Source of the DNA: Tragulus kanchil
Taxonomy: Eukaryota > Chordata > Mammalia > Artiodactyla > Tragulidae
NCBI GenBank assembly: GCA_022376925.1
Contig: JAIOJX010000025.1
Location: 6,169,141-6,233,140, forward strand
Reading direction: 5' to 3'
Length of the DNA: 64,000 bases
Made by a program: the position numbers and the translations under genes. The notes beneath the pieces were generated by a model. The model worked only from the letters and a program-made list of their open reading frames with translations. It was not told the origin of the DNA and did no database searches. Shown piece by piece: positions 1-11,790 of this stretch; within the stretch, counting starts at the first letter, position 1, and the number at the start of each line of letters is the position of its first letter.

Positions 1-915
1 ACACTTCCTTGGTGGCACTCGTGAGCAAAGGTTCTGCCTGAGAGCAGGGGCCCTGCTCCCTCTCTTAGGAGTCTGGTACACATACGTACTTTGGAACAAC
101 AGCCTAAGAGTGAGGGGCTCTTGTGGGCTCCTGGGTTCCTGGACTTGGAGCAGAGGGGGTTTCAGGGTAACAGCTTTGGTAACTTTGGTCACCGTAGAAA
201 GAGGAGAAGTGACCACAGAGAGGACGAGAAACAGGTGGTAGTGGCTGCAGGCAGGGAGCATTTAGTCCCACCTATGGAGGAGGGGGCTCTTGGTGCTGAC
301 CACTGTCATGGGGACAGAGCTCAGCACCTAGGAGTCCGGCTGGGAGCTGAGAGGACATGTGCTGCATGGAGCTCCAGAGATTACATCTCAGGACTCAGGG
401 CTTGTCTTCTCTCTGCCATTGTTACAGTCATTGTTGTCCCAATAATGAGTGTGCATCAGAACTTACTATGCGGCCTCTGAGAGAAGCATTAGGATATAGA
501 AGAAAGTAGAAAACAAATTACTAAGGTTGAATGTAATAGTGGAACTTAGGGTAAGTACCGCACCTTCTATGAACCCTAATGACCTGGTTTATAAAAAGAG
601 AAAAATGGTGCTGTACTGTGAGGTGTGAGTGGGATTAGGGATAACATATGTAATAATGCACAGTGCCAGACATGCTGTAGGTGCTTAATAATTGATTTCA
701 CTGTCATTATTCTGAGGATTTCGTATAATTACTAAATATACTAACAAATGAGACTGGAAAGTAGGAAGCATAAACTTAGGCTACTACTGAGAGGGAAAAT
801 AATTTAAAAAGTACAAATACTTTAATTTTGTTTAAAAAACAATCAAAATTTAGTCACACCTTGGATAAAAGACAACCATGTTGCCTGAATTTTATGAAAT
901 TCTTAGCAAATGCTT
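1..915. other. Non-coding start of window, mostly unassigned
   Basis: No exon or young transposon is recognisable. A 129-residue open frame at 91-480 (+) is composition-driven: it lies in a G-rich stretch and shows no domain, signal peptide or family resemblance. Around 640-690 the phrase for 'cagtgcc..ca..gtaggtgcttaata' resembles the 3' end of an L2 or MIR element, so a small fossil copy is likely there. The rest is AT-rich sequence with nothing I can name. Confidence 0.5.
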
Positions 916-928
916 TAGATTATTCTTT

Positions 929-1240
929 TTTTTAAAAAAATATCTTTCACATTAAAAAAATTTCTTTGGCCTCTTTTATTGCTTTTTTATTTCCTTATTT
1001 TCATCCATCTTTATTCTTTAGCCTTTGTGGGCCTCCCATTGCAGGGGCCTCTCATTGCTGTGACCTTCCTCATTGCAGAGCACCAGCTCTGGGCACATGT
1101 GCTCCAGAGTGCTGTCTCATAATTGGACACACCGGTCCAGCTGCTCTGAGGCACGCGGGATCTTCCCGGGTCAGGGATTGAACCAGTGCCCCTTGCACAA
1201 CAAGGTGGACTCTTTACCCACTGGACCACCAGGAAAGCCC
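929..1240 (-). mobile_element. CHR-like tRNA-derived SINE, older copy
   Basis: The right end reads, on the minus strand, as a tRNA-Glu-like SINE head (gggctttcctggtggtcc...) and the left end is a T-rich tail, so the element lies on the minus strand. It is flanked by a perfect 13-base target-site duplication (tagattattcttt) at 916-928 and 1241-1253, the mark of L1-mediated retroposition. Many CpG sites present in the copies at 27.7, 42.5 and 44.7 kb are decayed here, so it is older than those. It lacks their C-rich 3' extension. SINEs are non-autonomous and are transcribed by RNA polymerase III. Confidence 0.88.
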
Positions 1241-1505
1241 TAGATTATTCTTTAATATAATAATTTAGTGAATGAAAATATATATTCTGTTTTAACTAGT
1301 GAAATTCATTATGTTTTATGAGTTTCAGTTGACCTTTCCTTAAGGTCCCTTGATTTAAAACGGTCAGGGTCAGAATGTGTTCTGAAATCCATGACTATCT
1401 TTGAGCTGCTAGTGATTTTTAGGAATTGTCACTACAGCAGGACCATAGAGGACTATGTTATTTCCAAATGACTGCTCTTAGGTTTTCCATTGTTAAGGGC
1501 ATTTC

Positions 1506-1762
1506 TTTTTTTTTTTTTTAACTTTTATTTTACTTTTTACTTTTACAGAGTTCTGTTGTTTGCAGATACATATGATTCCAGATTAGTCATATGTATATCC
1601 CCCCATTCCCACCCATCCAGGCCGTCACACAGCACCCCTACAGGATCCCCTTTTCTCACAGTGCAGTGACAATAGCTGTTTTTTCACATATGATAGTATA
1701 GGTTTTCATGCTACTTCCTTTATGCCTCCCACCCACTGTTCATTCCCCACAGTGTCCATATG
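1506..1762 (-). mobile_element. 5'-truncated L1 3' end (ruminant type)
   Basis: Read on the minus strand this is an L1 3' UTR: a segment about 'gggtggga..ggatatacatatgactaatctgg', then 'aactctgtaaaagt', then an A-rich tail. It is flanked by a direct repeat of about 15 bases (tgttaagggcatttct) at about 1491 and 1763, which marks the insertion. The same 3' end occurs at 7.3 and 7.5 kb. It is 5'-truncated and has no coding capacity. Confidence 0.8.
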
Positions 1763-1778
1763 TGTTAAGGGCATTTCT

Positions 1779-2987
1779 GCTTCAGTTATGAAGAAAACTA
1801 CCTATCTCTGCCTGCAGTGACAGGTAGCTGACTTACAGAGGCCCCCATCAGGAAAGGCCTGGGACAAACCATGAGGACCAGGTGGCCTTTTATGTGGCTT
1901 CATGTTTTTCTCGGTTAGGAATTATAGATCAGGGTCCAGGATGCGATGCAGGGGGTCCATGAGTCACCCCAAGTAAGTAAAAAACTATGCTTGTGTGTGT
2001 GTGTAATATGCTCGTTGTCTCTTTTTGAAGAGAGGGTCTATGTTTTCTTGATCTCCCGAAAAAGGTAATAATTAATGACCCATCTTAAGTTATTGCCATG
2101 AGTGACCTCTTTAAATTCAAATCTTTTTGTGACCTTCTTTGTCTGAGAGTACACTTTGATTTAAAAAATGTATTTTTTTGGTATGCAAAAACTGTGGAAA
2201 TTCAAAAATGACTGAATTAAATACTATTAAGTAAATCGGATAGTGTATAGATTTAAATAGTGTGCAGATTTGAGGTGGCCTCCTGGTGAAATTGAAAGTA
2301 TACATAGAATTATAGAGGGAGTATTATTAGGCTGAACTTTCCAAGATGATGGTAACAAAATTTAATGAAGTCTAGTAAGTCCCTGTTGGGCCCTAGGCTT
2401 ATTCATTGCTTATTTTAAACTTCCATGGGTATAACCTTCCTATGTTACTATTGCTCTTTCTACTTTCACTCACAAGAATAAATCAACCTAGAAAGTGAAT
2501 AGAAATGATATTGGCATGAACTATGTTTTACCAATAGGATAGTAGGTTAGGTCAATGTGACCACTGATTACAAATAGTTTTCTCTAAGTTATATATGTGG
2601 GAACTGTTTTTCCCCTCGACTACCCTTGAGAGGTAACAATCTGTCCAGTGACCCAGCAGTCAGAGAGATCAAGGAAAGAGGTGAGTGTTTGCAGTATATT
2701 TGGAGCCCTCAGATTTTTATCACATATTCAAAGGTCTTCAGTGCGGAAGCTTCCAAAAGAATTATCCAACAAAGTGAAGTCTTTTAATGTCATTTTAAGA
2801 GGATCATTCAAGGATTATTTAATTATTTAAATTCTACTATTTGATTAAAGCCAAGACACTGTTAATTTGTAGAATCTGCTCTGATAGAAAAGATTGTCTC
2901 AAAGCTATGGCTTATTGCCTCTTAGGGCATTACCATTTTTGTGTCTAATCTAGCATCTTTTTCTAACATTTCTTTATTAAATTTCCT
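1779..2987. other. Unassigned non-coding sequence
   Basis: AT-rich sequence with no recognisable repeat family or exon. Open frames of 60-62 residues at 2117-2305 (-) and 2648-2830 (+) show no features expected of real proteins. Confidence 0.5.
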
Positions 2988-5144
2988 GTAAATACCCAAA
3001 TTTTCAAATGTACTTTGAATGGATACCTCATTAATGAGTTGAATTAAAACTGTGGACATATGTTCATTTTGTACTTTTAGGACAGTCATGGTTTTAACTC
3101 TTTGTGCATCATATATTAACAGCACTGGATATCTATACTTTAAACCATGGAATTTTCAGTCCCTAAAAATGACTTCTGGTGAGCAACCACCACCAGACCC
3201 CTAAGGAAAACAATTATACTCAACAGGGAAAACAGAAACCACAAGCTTGGAAATGACCTGATGATCATTTAACTTCTCTCCTCCATTTGGAAGACAGAGA
3301 ACAGAGGATCAGAGGGGTTAAGTGGCAGGTAGCAAAGGCAAAGCAAGAATTAAGGACACTGGTGTTCTTTTCTCCTTCATACCCTCACCACCTCTAACGT
3401 CCACACCTCCCAGCCTGCTGCCAAGGTCGCATATTACACTTTGATCTTAAGCTATAAGCCAAGTCTTTTTTAGGGCAGATTCTGGAGAACAAAGCATATT
3501 TTCAAATATAAAACAAGGGTGAATCAATAGCATGTTCTTCTACAACCAAAAAGTTCCCAGATGTTCAAAGACCAGGAATTGCAACCTTTGGAGACCCAGA
3601 ATGAGCAGTGTTGTCTAAAATACTACAATCAAGCAGTGACTTCTAGGTTTTACTTCTTGTTACTGGGATTAGTACTTTGAGTGTGCACCTGGCTATTGGG
3701 GGGGAGAAACAAATTACTCAATAAAGAGGTTACCCTGTGTAAATGTGTTTTTGATGTGTAAGACACGGTGTCTTAATTATTGTAGTAATTGGGAACTCTA
3801 ACAGTGTGGCTTAAGGAGGGAACAGAAGAGAAAAGGGCTACTCACAGAATTTTCAAAGGAGCATTGGCCTCGGGCAAGAATGAATAGTTCAAGAGTTTAA
3901 CCCAAGGCTATGTAGCTTAATAATTTAAACAAGTGTCTAAATGTGGTCTTTGCAGGTCTGAAAGGAAAGTCTAGAGGATGGGGATATTTCTTATAAACAT
4001 GGACTCTGTGACTGCCCTCAATCTGCATTCTTGGCTAGATCCCTGTTTACCATGCCGCTGCTTTTTGTAAATACCCAAATTTTCAAATGTACTTTGAATG
4101 GATACCTCATTAATGAGTTGAATTAAAACTGTGGACATATGTTCATTTTGTACTTTTAGGACAGTCATGGTTTTAACTCTTTGTGCATCATATATTAACA
4201 GCACTGGATATCTATACTTTAAACCATGGAATTTTCAGTCCCTAAAAATGACTTCTGGTGAGCAACCACCACCAGACCCCTAAGGAAAACAATTATACTC
4301 AACAGGGAAAACAGAAACCACAAGCTTGGAAATGACCTGATGATCATTTAACTTCTCTCCTCCATTTGGAAGACAGAGAACAGAGGATCAGAGGGGTTAA
4401 GTGGCAGGTAGCAAAGGCAAAGCAAGAATTAAGGACACTGGTGTTCTTTTCTCCTTCATACCCTCACCACCTCTAACGTCCACACCTCCCAGCCTGCTGC
4501 CAAGGTCGCATATTACACTTTGATCTTAAGCTATAAGCCAAGTCTTTTTTAGGGCAGATTCTGGAGAACAAAGCATATTTTCAAATATAAAACAAGGGTG
4601 AATCAATAGCATGTTCTTCTACAACCAAAAAGTTCCCAGATGTTCAAAGACCAGGAATTGCAACCTTTGGAGACCCAGAATGAGCAGTGTTGTCTAAAAT
4701 ACTACAATCAAGCAGTGACTTCTAGGTTTTACTTCTTGTTACTGGGATTAGTACTTTGAGTATGCACCTGGCTATTGGGGGGGAGAAACAAATTACTCAA
4801 TAAAGAGGTTACCCTGTGTAAATGTGTTTTTGATGTGTAAGACACGGTGTCTTAATTATTGTAGTAATTGGGAACTCTAACAGTGTGGCTTAAGGAGGGA
4901 ACAGAAGAGAAAAGGGCTACTCACAGAATTTTCAAAGGAGCATTGGCCTCGGGCAAGAATGAATAGTTCAAGAGTTTAACCCAAGGCTATGTAGCTTAAT
5001 AATTTAAACAAGTGTCTAAATGTGGTCTTTGCAGGTCTGAAAGGAAAGTCTAGAGGATGGGGATATTTCTTATAAACATGGACTCTGTGACTGCCCTCAA
5101 TCTGCATTCTTGGCTAGATCCCTGTTTACCATGCCGCTGCTTTT
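2988..5144. repeat. Tandem duplication 1, period 1079 bases
   Basis: Copy A is 2988-4066 and copy B is 4067-5144, directly abutting. I saw one substitution between copies (g near 3683 versus a near 4762) and a T-run length change at the junction. A short 'tttgt' is shared at the breakpoint. A fragment near 3295-3360 resembles the lower half of MIR in reverse and recurs in copy B. Both copies are otherwise unassigned. Probable false duplication in the assembly. Confidence 0.93.
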
Positions 5145-5589
5145 GTGATGCGTCAAGTCGCTGAACTGATGCCACACACCCTGGCCAAAACTCTGGTGAC
5201 TGTGCCCTGAGGCACACGCGGCAGAGAAGCCAGACTAGAGAGGAGATAAAGTGTGGCTGCAGGTGCTGTTCAGACCACGAAAGGTTACAGGAGAGCACAG
5301 TTCTGGAGAAACCACATCCTCTCATGACTATCTGAGGGAGATAGGATTTGGTCTACTTATTGGAACTGTTCTGCGCAAGTGAAACATTCTCACTCACAAG
5401 GGCAGAGTGACAGGTTGAGACAGGATATGGCATCGTTGAAAATACACTGCTTCGATAGGAGATATTGTGATACATGCAGACCTTGACCTTTTTGTCTGGC
5501 TCAATGTCAGCCATCCTGCTATTCTCACCTTTATTTTAATACAGGGGAGTGACATGAGATGTTCTGACTATATTTACATAATAACCTTT
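5145..5589. other. Unassigned non-coding sequence
   Basis: Single-copy sequence after duplication 1. The reading frame that runs from here back into copy B (minus strand, 5050-5325) crosses the duplication breakpoint, so it cannot be a gene. No named repeat seen. Confidence 0.45.
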
Positions 5590-5745
5590 TTTCCTATATT
5601 AGGCAGCTTATTACACTTGATTGTAATTGTGTGTTTGTTGACATGTATCCTTCATTAGATTAGAAACCCCTGGAGGCAGGCATGCTTTCAGCTTGCTTAT
5701 TATTGTACCTCCGAAGCCTCACAATGACCATAACTATTTAACAAG
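5590..5745 (+). mobile_element. L2 3' fragment (ancient LINE)
   Basis: The stretch reading 'attgtgtgtttgttgacatg', followed by 'ttagattagaaacccctggaggcaggca', matches the well-known L2 3' end theme (attatttgtttacatgtctg ... ctagactgtgagctcctgagggcaggga) with heavy divergence. This is a mammal-wide fossil with no coding potential. Confidence 0.5.
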
Positions 5746-6690
5746 AGAACAAGTAGTCAAGAAAAACTGGTCAGCAAAGATACCAGGAAGTTCTGATGGA
5801 GGGGATGCTTGTTGTACAAAGTCACACGTGGGCTGCTCGTGGATTTTCCTTAGACACCTTCACTCCATGAGATCCACATGATTTCCTCCCTTCTCATCTC
5901 ATTAGGTCTGCCTCTAGGAGGAGGAGCTGACAAAGTCCTAACAGCTATGCAGACTATGAGAGGGGGTCTTTCTGTTAGAAGCCATAGAACTGTAGGCATC
6001 AGCAAGCAGGGTCCCCGAGGGGTTTTGGAGATAAAAGTTCATTCCAATTCCCAGGAACCAAACCTGCAGTCAGGTTGATGCAGAAGTACAAGTAAGGATA
6101 AAAGCTTGTCCAAAGACAAAGCTTGTCTGTTCTTAGATCTCAGATATGCTGAATAGGCTGAGACTGGAAGACCAAGGTTTGTTATGATGTGAATTTCTCT
6201 ATAGGGACAGCAGAAAAATGAGAAAGTCCTGCAAACATTGCTACTCTACTGTTTATTACAGGGTTGAAAATATACAAAATACACCCTCTAACAGGGATAC
6301 AGAAAGGACATAGCTTGAGAGGTTTGTGGGTCAATAGGGGTAGATTCCTTGGTGTTTTTGTACTATTACTGTTTAAATATGGCATACTATCATTAAGGTT
6401 ATTTTTTATTTAGTTAAAATTCCATTCTTTTTAAGATGCAGATACTATATAAGTGAACATTCTTGAAGATTCATGTGACAGAAAACATAATTCCCAAACA
6501 GCATTATGAATAAGTTAAGCTTCTGTTTTTAGGTCAAGAAAACCTTGGTACTTACTTTAATGTCTGTATCATGTGGTTAATGATTTTGTACACTGCAGAC
6601 TAAATATGCTTATACTGATTTGTTGAAAATAAAATTTAACTAGTTATATGTGAAGAGCAAAATTATAAATTTTATTGTGCATGTGGAACA
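5746..6690. other. Unassigned non-coding sequence
   Basis: No repeat family or exon identified. Two short plus-strand open frames (5693-5881 and 5878-6078) overlap by four bases but show no family resemblance, no splice-bounded exon structure and ordinary background composition. Confidence 0.45.
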
Positions 6691-6691
6691 A

Positions 6692-6772
6692 TGACAGCAT
6701 ATGCCACCCCAAAATAAGTCACCTCAGTATAAGGAGTATTTTGAACAAAAGATGCTTGAAAAATAGCAGATT
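6692..6772 (+). mobile_element. LTR-like repeat, 5' part (split by an L1)
   Basis: The sequence about 'atgccaccccaaaataagtc' followed by 'cagtataaggag' is clearly related to 11446-11485 in this window. The continuation (gatctccct...aaacaggaggtaaaactccc) is found after the L1 insertion, from about 7397. Two unlinked loci sharing the same order of blocks imply an interspersed repeat. The downstream TATA-like 'agtataaaagcattt' makes an ancient endogenous-retrovirus LTR the best guess. I cannot name the family. Confidence 0.4.
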
Positions 6773-6774
6773 AA

Positions 6775-7010
6775 AAAAAAACATTCTCAGTGTTCATTGT
6801 GGCACTCTATACAATAGCTAGAACATGGAAGCAACCTAGATGTCCACCGATGAATGACTGGATAAAGAAGCTCTGGTACATATATACAATGGAGTACTTT
6901 TTAGCTGCAAAAAGAAGTGCAGAAGATTCAGTCCTAATGAGATGGATGAATCTAGAACCTAGTATACAAAGTGAAGTAAGTCAAAAAGAGAAGGACAAAT
7001 ACAGTATAGT

Positions 7011-7049
<39 letters not shown>

Positions 7050-7395
7050 AATATAGTAAGCTCATACTGATAAATACACATGCTGAGCATCAATGGAAAA
7101 ACAGTCATAGAAAACAGACTTATGGATGTTGGGGAGAGGAAAAGTGGGTGAGAGATATGGAAAGAGCAACACGGAACCCTATACTATCTTATGCAAAAGA
7201 GGTAACTATTGTCAATGCGCTTTGGGTCTAAGGGATCATACATGGGGGCTATGTGATGGCCTGGAGGGGTGAGATGGAGGGAAATGGGATATACATATGA
7301 CTAATCTGGAATTATACATATCTATAAATGACAAAGCTCTGTAAAATCAAAAAAGCGAAGTAAAAATACTTATGATTGTGAGAAAAAAATAAGCA
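6775..7395 (+). mobile_element. L1 3' end with ORF2 C-terminus
   Basis: Positions 6790-7011 translate to the C-terminal tail of L1 ORF2p: residues WKQPRCPPMNDWIKK and IYTMEYFLAAK are unmistakable for the family. A TA microsatellite (7013-7047) and an L1 3' UTR ending in an A-rich tail follow. It is a 5'-truncated, dead copy that lacks the endonuclease and reverse-transcriptase domains. It interrupts the LTR-like repeat, with possible but imperfect flanking repeats (a(a/g)cattct). Its 3' part, from 7166, is included in tandem duplication 2. Confidence 0.85.
7013..7047. repeat. (TA)n microsatellite
   Basis: An uninterrupted run of TA dinucleotides lies inside the L1 3' end. It is directly visible and likely length-polymorphic. 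Confidence 0.95.
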
Positions 7396-7396
7396 T

Positions 7397-7900
7397 TCTG
7401 ATCTCCCTTTTTTTCTTCCTGAAAACAGGAGGTAAAACTCCCTTGTCAGGGGTGCTGTGTGATGGGGATATACATATGACTAATCTGGGAACATGTAAAC
7501 AACAAAACTCTGTGAAAGTTAAAAGTAAAATAAAAGTTTAAGAAAAAAAAAAACTCCCTTGTGAAAGATGTCCTCCCTATACTAGGAAGAAAGGATCATT
7601 TTTATTATCAAGGATAGGAAATTACAAGAAAGAGAAATCCATATGAATAGACCTCCTTAAAATAATTCCTGTCTTCCCTTAGTCTCATCATGTTACAGTT
7701 CCTTTTCCACAGCTGTCTTTCTTTGATCAATTCAGTATAAAAGCATTTAGATTTTGCCACTTCTTTGGGTCTTCACTTCCTAAGTGGGTCCCCATATCAC
7801 AGAAAACTCATTTGTGAGCTTTTCTCTTATTAAGTTGCCTTTTCTTACAGAGCGCAGACAAAAATTTTCCTCCCCTACACTGTTCTTGGAAATAAGCATT
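7397..7900 (+). mobile_element. LTR-like repeat, 3' part (interrupted)
   Basis: This continues the repeat begun at 6692 after the L1 insertion. Shared blocks with 11500-11580 include 'gatctccct', an a-rich 'aaaacaggaggtaaaactccc' and 'ttgtgaaag.tg'. Near 7735 there is a TATA-like 'agtataaaagcattt', as expected in an LTR U3/R boundary. A short L1 tail (7447-7547) sits inside. The minor open frame at 7784-7984 lies in this repeat and is not a gene. Confidence 0.4.
7447..7547 (+). mobile_element. Very short L1 3' tail insertion
   Basis: About 100 bases of L1 3' end (gatggggatatacatatgac ... aactctgtgaaagttaaaag) with an A-rich tail. It is bracketed by the direct repeat 'aaaactcccttgt' at about 7434 and 7548. 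This is a severely 5'-truncated retroposition event into the LTR-like repeat. It recurs in copy B of duplication 2 at about 8555-8655. Confidence 0.8.
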
Positions 7901-8496
7901 TCAGTAGGAACATTATCTGTTTTACAATTGTGTCTATATCAAAAAAAGCAAAGTAGAAAATTAGATCGGCTTATACTTGTGTGATAGAATCACAGTTTGG
8001 TGTCAACTATAGTTTTCCTTTAATCTGTCAAAATGTGTCACTCAAATCTCTCTACAGTAATGAGATATGACATTCTCTAGGAAAACTGAAGACTGAATTT
8101 TAAGTCATGTCCATTAATTATAATATTTTCCCCAGTATCTCACTGCCATTTAATATTAATTATGTATTTAGGTAAAAATATCAAATAAAACAATATTATA
8201 TTAAAACATTTCTCTTAAATCTATATTGCTTAATTAATGTATTTTAGTAATATGGAAAGATTGGGGGGGGGGGGCAACACGGAACCCTATACTATCTTAT
8301 GCAAAAGAGGTAACTATTGTCAATGCGCTTTGGGTCTAAGGGATCATACATGGGGGCTATGTGATGGCCTGGAGGGGTGAGATGGAGGAAATGGGATATA
8401 CATATGACTAATCTGGAATTATACATATCTATAAATGACAAAGCTCTGTAAAATCAAAAAAGCGAAGTAAAAATACTTATGATTGTGAGAAAAAAA

Positions 8497-9010
8497 TAAG
8501 CATTCTGATCTCCCTTTTTTTCTTCCTGAAAACAGGAGGTAAAACTCCCTTGTCAGGGGTGCTGTGTGATGGGGATATACATATGACTAATCTGGGAACA
8601 TGTAAACAACAAAACTCTGTGAAAGTTAAAAGTAAAATAAAAGTTTAAGAAAAAAAAAAACTCCCTTGTGAAAGATGTCCTCCCTATACTAGGAAGAAAG
8701 GATCATTTTTATTATCAAGGATAGGAAATTACAAGAAAGAGAAATCCATATGAATAGACCTCCTTAAAATAATTCCTGTCTTCCCTTAGTCTCATCATGT
8801 TACAGCTCCTTTTCCACAGCTGTCTTTCTTTGATCAATTCAGTATAAAAGCATTTAGATTTTGCCACTTCTTTGGGTCTTCACTTCCTAAGTGGGTCCCC
8901 ATATCACAGAAAACTCATTTGTGAGCTTTTCTCTTATTAAGTTGCCTTTTCTTACAGAGCGCAGACAAAAATTTTCCTCCCCTACACTGTTCTTGGAAAT
9001 AAGCATTTCA
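8497..9010 (+). mobile_element. Second copy of LTR-like 3' part with L1 tail
   Basis: Copy B of duplication 2 repeats the LTR-like 3' part and its L1 tail insertion with the same target-site duplication, so the duplication postdates both insertions. It should not be counted as an independent insertion. Confidence 0.6.
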
Positions 9011-9337
9011 GTAGGAACATTATCTGTTTTACAATTGTGTCTATATCAAAAAAAGCAAAGTAGAAAATTAGATCGGCTTATACTTGTGTGATAGAATCAC
9101 AGTTTGGTGTCAACTATAGTTTTCCTTTAATCTGTCAAAATGTGTCACTCAAATCTCTCTACAGTAATGAGATATGACATTCTCTAGGAAAACTGAAGAC
9201 TGAATTTTAAGTCATGTCCATTAATTATAATATTTTCCCCAGTATCTCACTGCCATTTAATATTAATTATGTATTTAGGTAAAAATATCAAATAAAACAA
9301 TATTATATTAAAACAATTCTCTTAAATCTATATTGCT

Positions 9338-10004
9338 AAAGCTGAATTTCATTGGAATGTTATTTTTTTAAAGGAACAGCCACTGGCAAAATAATTTTAT
9401 TCAAATTATTTTAAATTATTTTGAACAAGATGAGAAAATGATACTTCTAATAACTATATATGAAGTACTAAGGAATTCAGAGACCATATGCTTAAGAGCT
9501 ACATTAAAATTTTATAATAGAAGAAATAGTTTAACTTTTTATTTAATTATTCATTAAGTAACATTTATTTAACGCACATCAGTTTAAATGTGAATTTCTT
9601 ACACCTATGTTGGAATTTCAAGACATGACTACAGTTTTTGATTTTAATTCACCAGCAGTTTTGACGTTTGCAGCAGTACATATGAAGGTCCAGGGTCAAG
9701 TGAAGACTGCCAAATGAGGCAGTTTCCAAGTTGAATTTGCACCTGATTCATCTATGGATGGTGACAAAATAATGGAATAAATTATGGAGAAAATTTTTTT
9801 GCATGAAATTTTGGATTTGGTATCATGTTTACCAAAAGTCATAAACTGACATGTGATACTTTGGGGTCTTTTTTTTATCTTGGATCACACATTCTAGGTC
9901 TTTTGCCTAGCTGATAAAATGGAAGCCAATTTTTTGTTGAATCCTTTGGAATAATTTTGCTAGATGTGGTACACATAAAACACTAAATCAAATTGTGATG
10001 AATT
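9338..10004. other. Unassigned AT-rich sequence
   Basis: Single-copy non-coding DNA with no repeat or exon that I can name. Confidence 0.45.
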
Positions 10005-10012
10005 ATGCGTAG

Positions 10013-10217
10013 TTGTTATTTAGTTGCTAAGTTGTTTCCGACTCTTTTGTGACCCCATAAATTGCAACCTGACAAGCTGCTCTGTCCATGAGATTTTCTA
10101 GGCAAGAATACTGGATTGCCATTTCCTTCTCTAGGGGCACTTCCAGACCTAGGGACCAAATCCATGTTCCCTGCATTGGCAGGTGAGTTCTTTACCACTT
10201 AGCCACCAGGGAAGCCC
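10013..10217 (-). mobile_element. Bov-tA SINE
   Basis: Read on the minus strand: tRNA-Glu-like head (gggcttccctggtggct), then the Bov-A body ending near 'gtcggaaacaacttagcaac'. Imperfect flanking repeats (atgcgtag at 10005, atgtgtag at 10218) suggest the target site. It is substantially diverged from the Bov-tA consensus, so it is an older ruminant insertion. Confidence 0.88.
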
Positions 10218-10225
10218 ATGTGTAG

Positions 10226-11440
10226 GGTAAAACCTCTGTATTTAAAGAGAACTAAAAACTTTCCATGGAGATCAATAGGTTCATTGGCAACTGGAAGCAT
10301 TGCATTGATTAAATGGTGCCTCTAGAGGGCACTCTGCATTCAGTTCAGGTAGAAACTAGTTTATGATGCTGCTCATATTTTCTGTTGATATTGACTTTGA
10401 ATTTTTGAGTTCAGGAAAAAGAAACATGTGTACATGCTTGTAATAATTGTAGCTCATTTATTTTTTAATGAATTTTAAATTTTTTAATAATTTTTATTTC
10501 TTTTTTAATAAAGTTTTTTTTTTTTTAGTTTGCATTGTTAAACATTTATGTAATAGACTTATACCAAATATCTTTTTTCCTACAGTGATAAGTTAATTTT
10601 GTTAAAGATTTTGCAATGATACATAGTCCTCCTTCCTTCTTTTCTATATTACTTTCTTTTGCAATGTTCACATGTGTGTGAAAATGATGAGCCTAGAATT
10701 TCTTTTTGTGCCAGAATTAGGAAATACTTATAGATCTGGTGAGATGTGAGACAGCTTCAGCATCAAAGTGAATAATGATATAAAATACATTGTAACTCAT
10801 TAAATAGGATTAGTTAAAATACACTGATAAGAATTTAGAAATAGACACAAATAGGGACAGGAGAAATCTTTTCTTCACATTAGAATAGTGACTAATGAAT
10901 GTAGAAGAAATTGTGGTATCAGAAAAACACTCTTTGGCAACCATCACAGTAATAATTTAAATAGGAAATATCAAATGGATGCTAAAACTGGTGCCTGAGA
11001 TTTTGATGAGGAATTGGATCTTTACATGATTTCATAGGATCTCTCTCCCCTATTACTTAGTGAACACTAAAGGAAATACTGAGAAATAATTTTGTATTGG
11101 AAATCTTGGCAGATTTCACCTTAATAAAATGATTAAGATTAAAATCACCTGTAATAAGAAAATCCAAACTGACCATCTTATAGGCTGCATCAAAGACATA
11201 GCTTCACATCTGCAATATTCCTGCTAAAAATGTGTCAAGTTTTGGGTCATGAAAATCAAGCAAAGACTGGGGAGCTGTACCAGATTGAAAGAGGCTGAAA
11301 ATCATGAAAACTACATGCAGTCTATGATCCTATGTTGGATCCTTCTTTTTTAGGAAGGACGTGAACAGAGTAATGGGCAAAAAATTTAATGGCTTTGAGG
11401 ATTTTTAGCAATGTTCGTTTTCTGATTTTGATGCAAAATA
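10226..11440. other. Unassigned AT-rich sequence
   Basis: Single-copy DNA with T- and A-rich runs near 10445-10540. No named repeat or plausible exon was seen. Confidence 0.45.
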
Positions 11441-11790
11441 GATCAGAATACGCCACCCTAAAAACATGTCACTTTGATATGAAGGCAGTTATCTGCTCTC
11501 CTTGATCTCCCTAAAAGCAGGACATAAAGTTCCCTTTGTGAAGGTGGCATAAATTCTGTCCTTTTCTGGACCAGGATGAGAAGAACAATTCTTCACTGGA
11601 GATAAAGCACCAAAAACTACAATGAAGCTGCCTAAACAAACTTTACTAAAATGTCCCATACACTTTCCAGTTACTTCACTACAAATTACCGCCCCTGAAG
11701 CCGAAATCCTATTTCCTTTGCTAAGAAGGGTAGAGAAACTCCTGAGTCTGTTTTTCTGAATTTCACTTCTTTTTTGTGAACCACCATACA
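11440..11790 (+). mobile_element. LTR-like repeat, second locus
   Basis: Blocks 'acgccaccctaaaaacatgt', 'gatctccctaaaagcagga' and 'aaagttccctttgtgaagg' match the order and content of the repeat at 6692/7397, with heavy divergence. The 100-residue minus-strand frame at 11489-11791 overlies this repeat and is rejected as a gene. LTR identity is inferred; the shared-repeat relation is visible. Confidence 0.4.

Larger units (their letters stand above)
7166..9337. repeat. Tandem duplication 2, offset 1107-1108 bases
   Basis: Copy A is 7166-8230, copy B is 8274-9337, with a 43-base spacer at 8231-8273. The spacer ends in a run of G that extends to 12 G at 8263-8274, immediately before copy B. Copies differ by a g-run indel, one t/c substitution (about 7699 versus 8806) and one t/a near the end. 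The spacer partly echoes the flank upstream of copy A (atatggaaaga). The pair carries the L1 3' end, the L1 tail insertion and the LTR-like 3' part. Confidence 0.93.

Noticed and set aside
91..480. 129-residue open frame at the window start
   Set aside because: Low-complexity, G-rich composition with no recognisable family, splice context or conserved motif.
7013..7047. CRISPR-like or regularly spaced repeat array
   Set aside because: The only short-period repeats are microsatellites (TA, TG, GAAA, TTCC); no regularly spaced repeat-spacer array exists and the DNA is mammalian.
6790..7056. 88-residue frame as a host gene
   Set aside because: It is the C-terminal end of L1 ORF2p running into a TA microsatellite.
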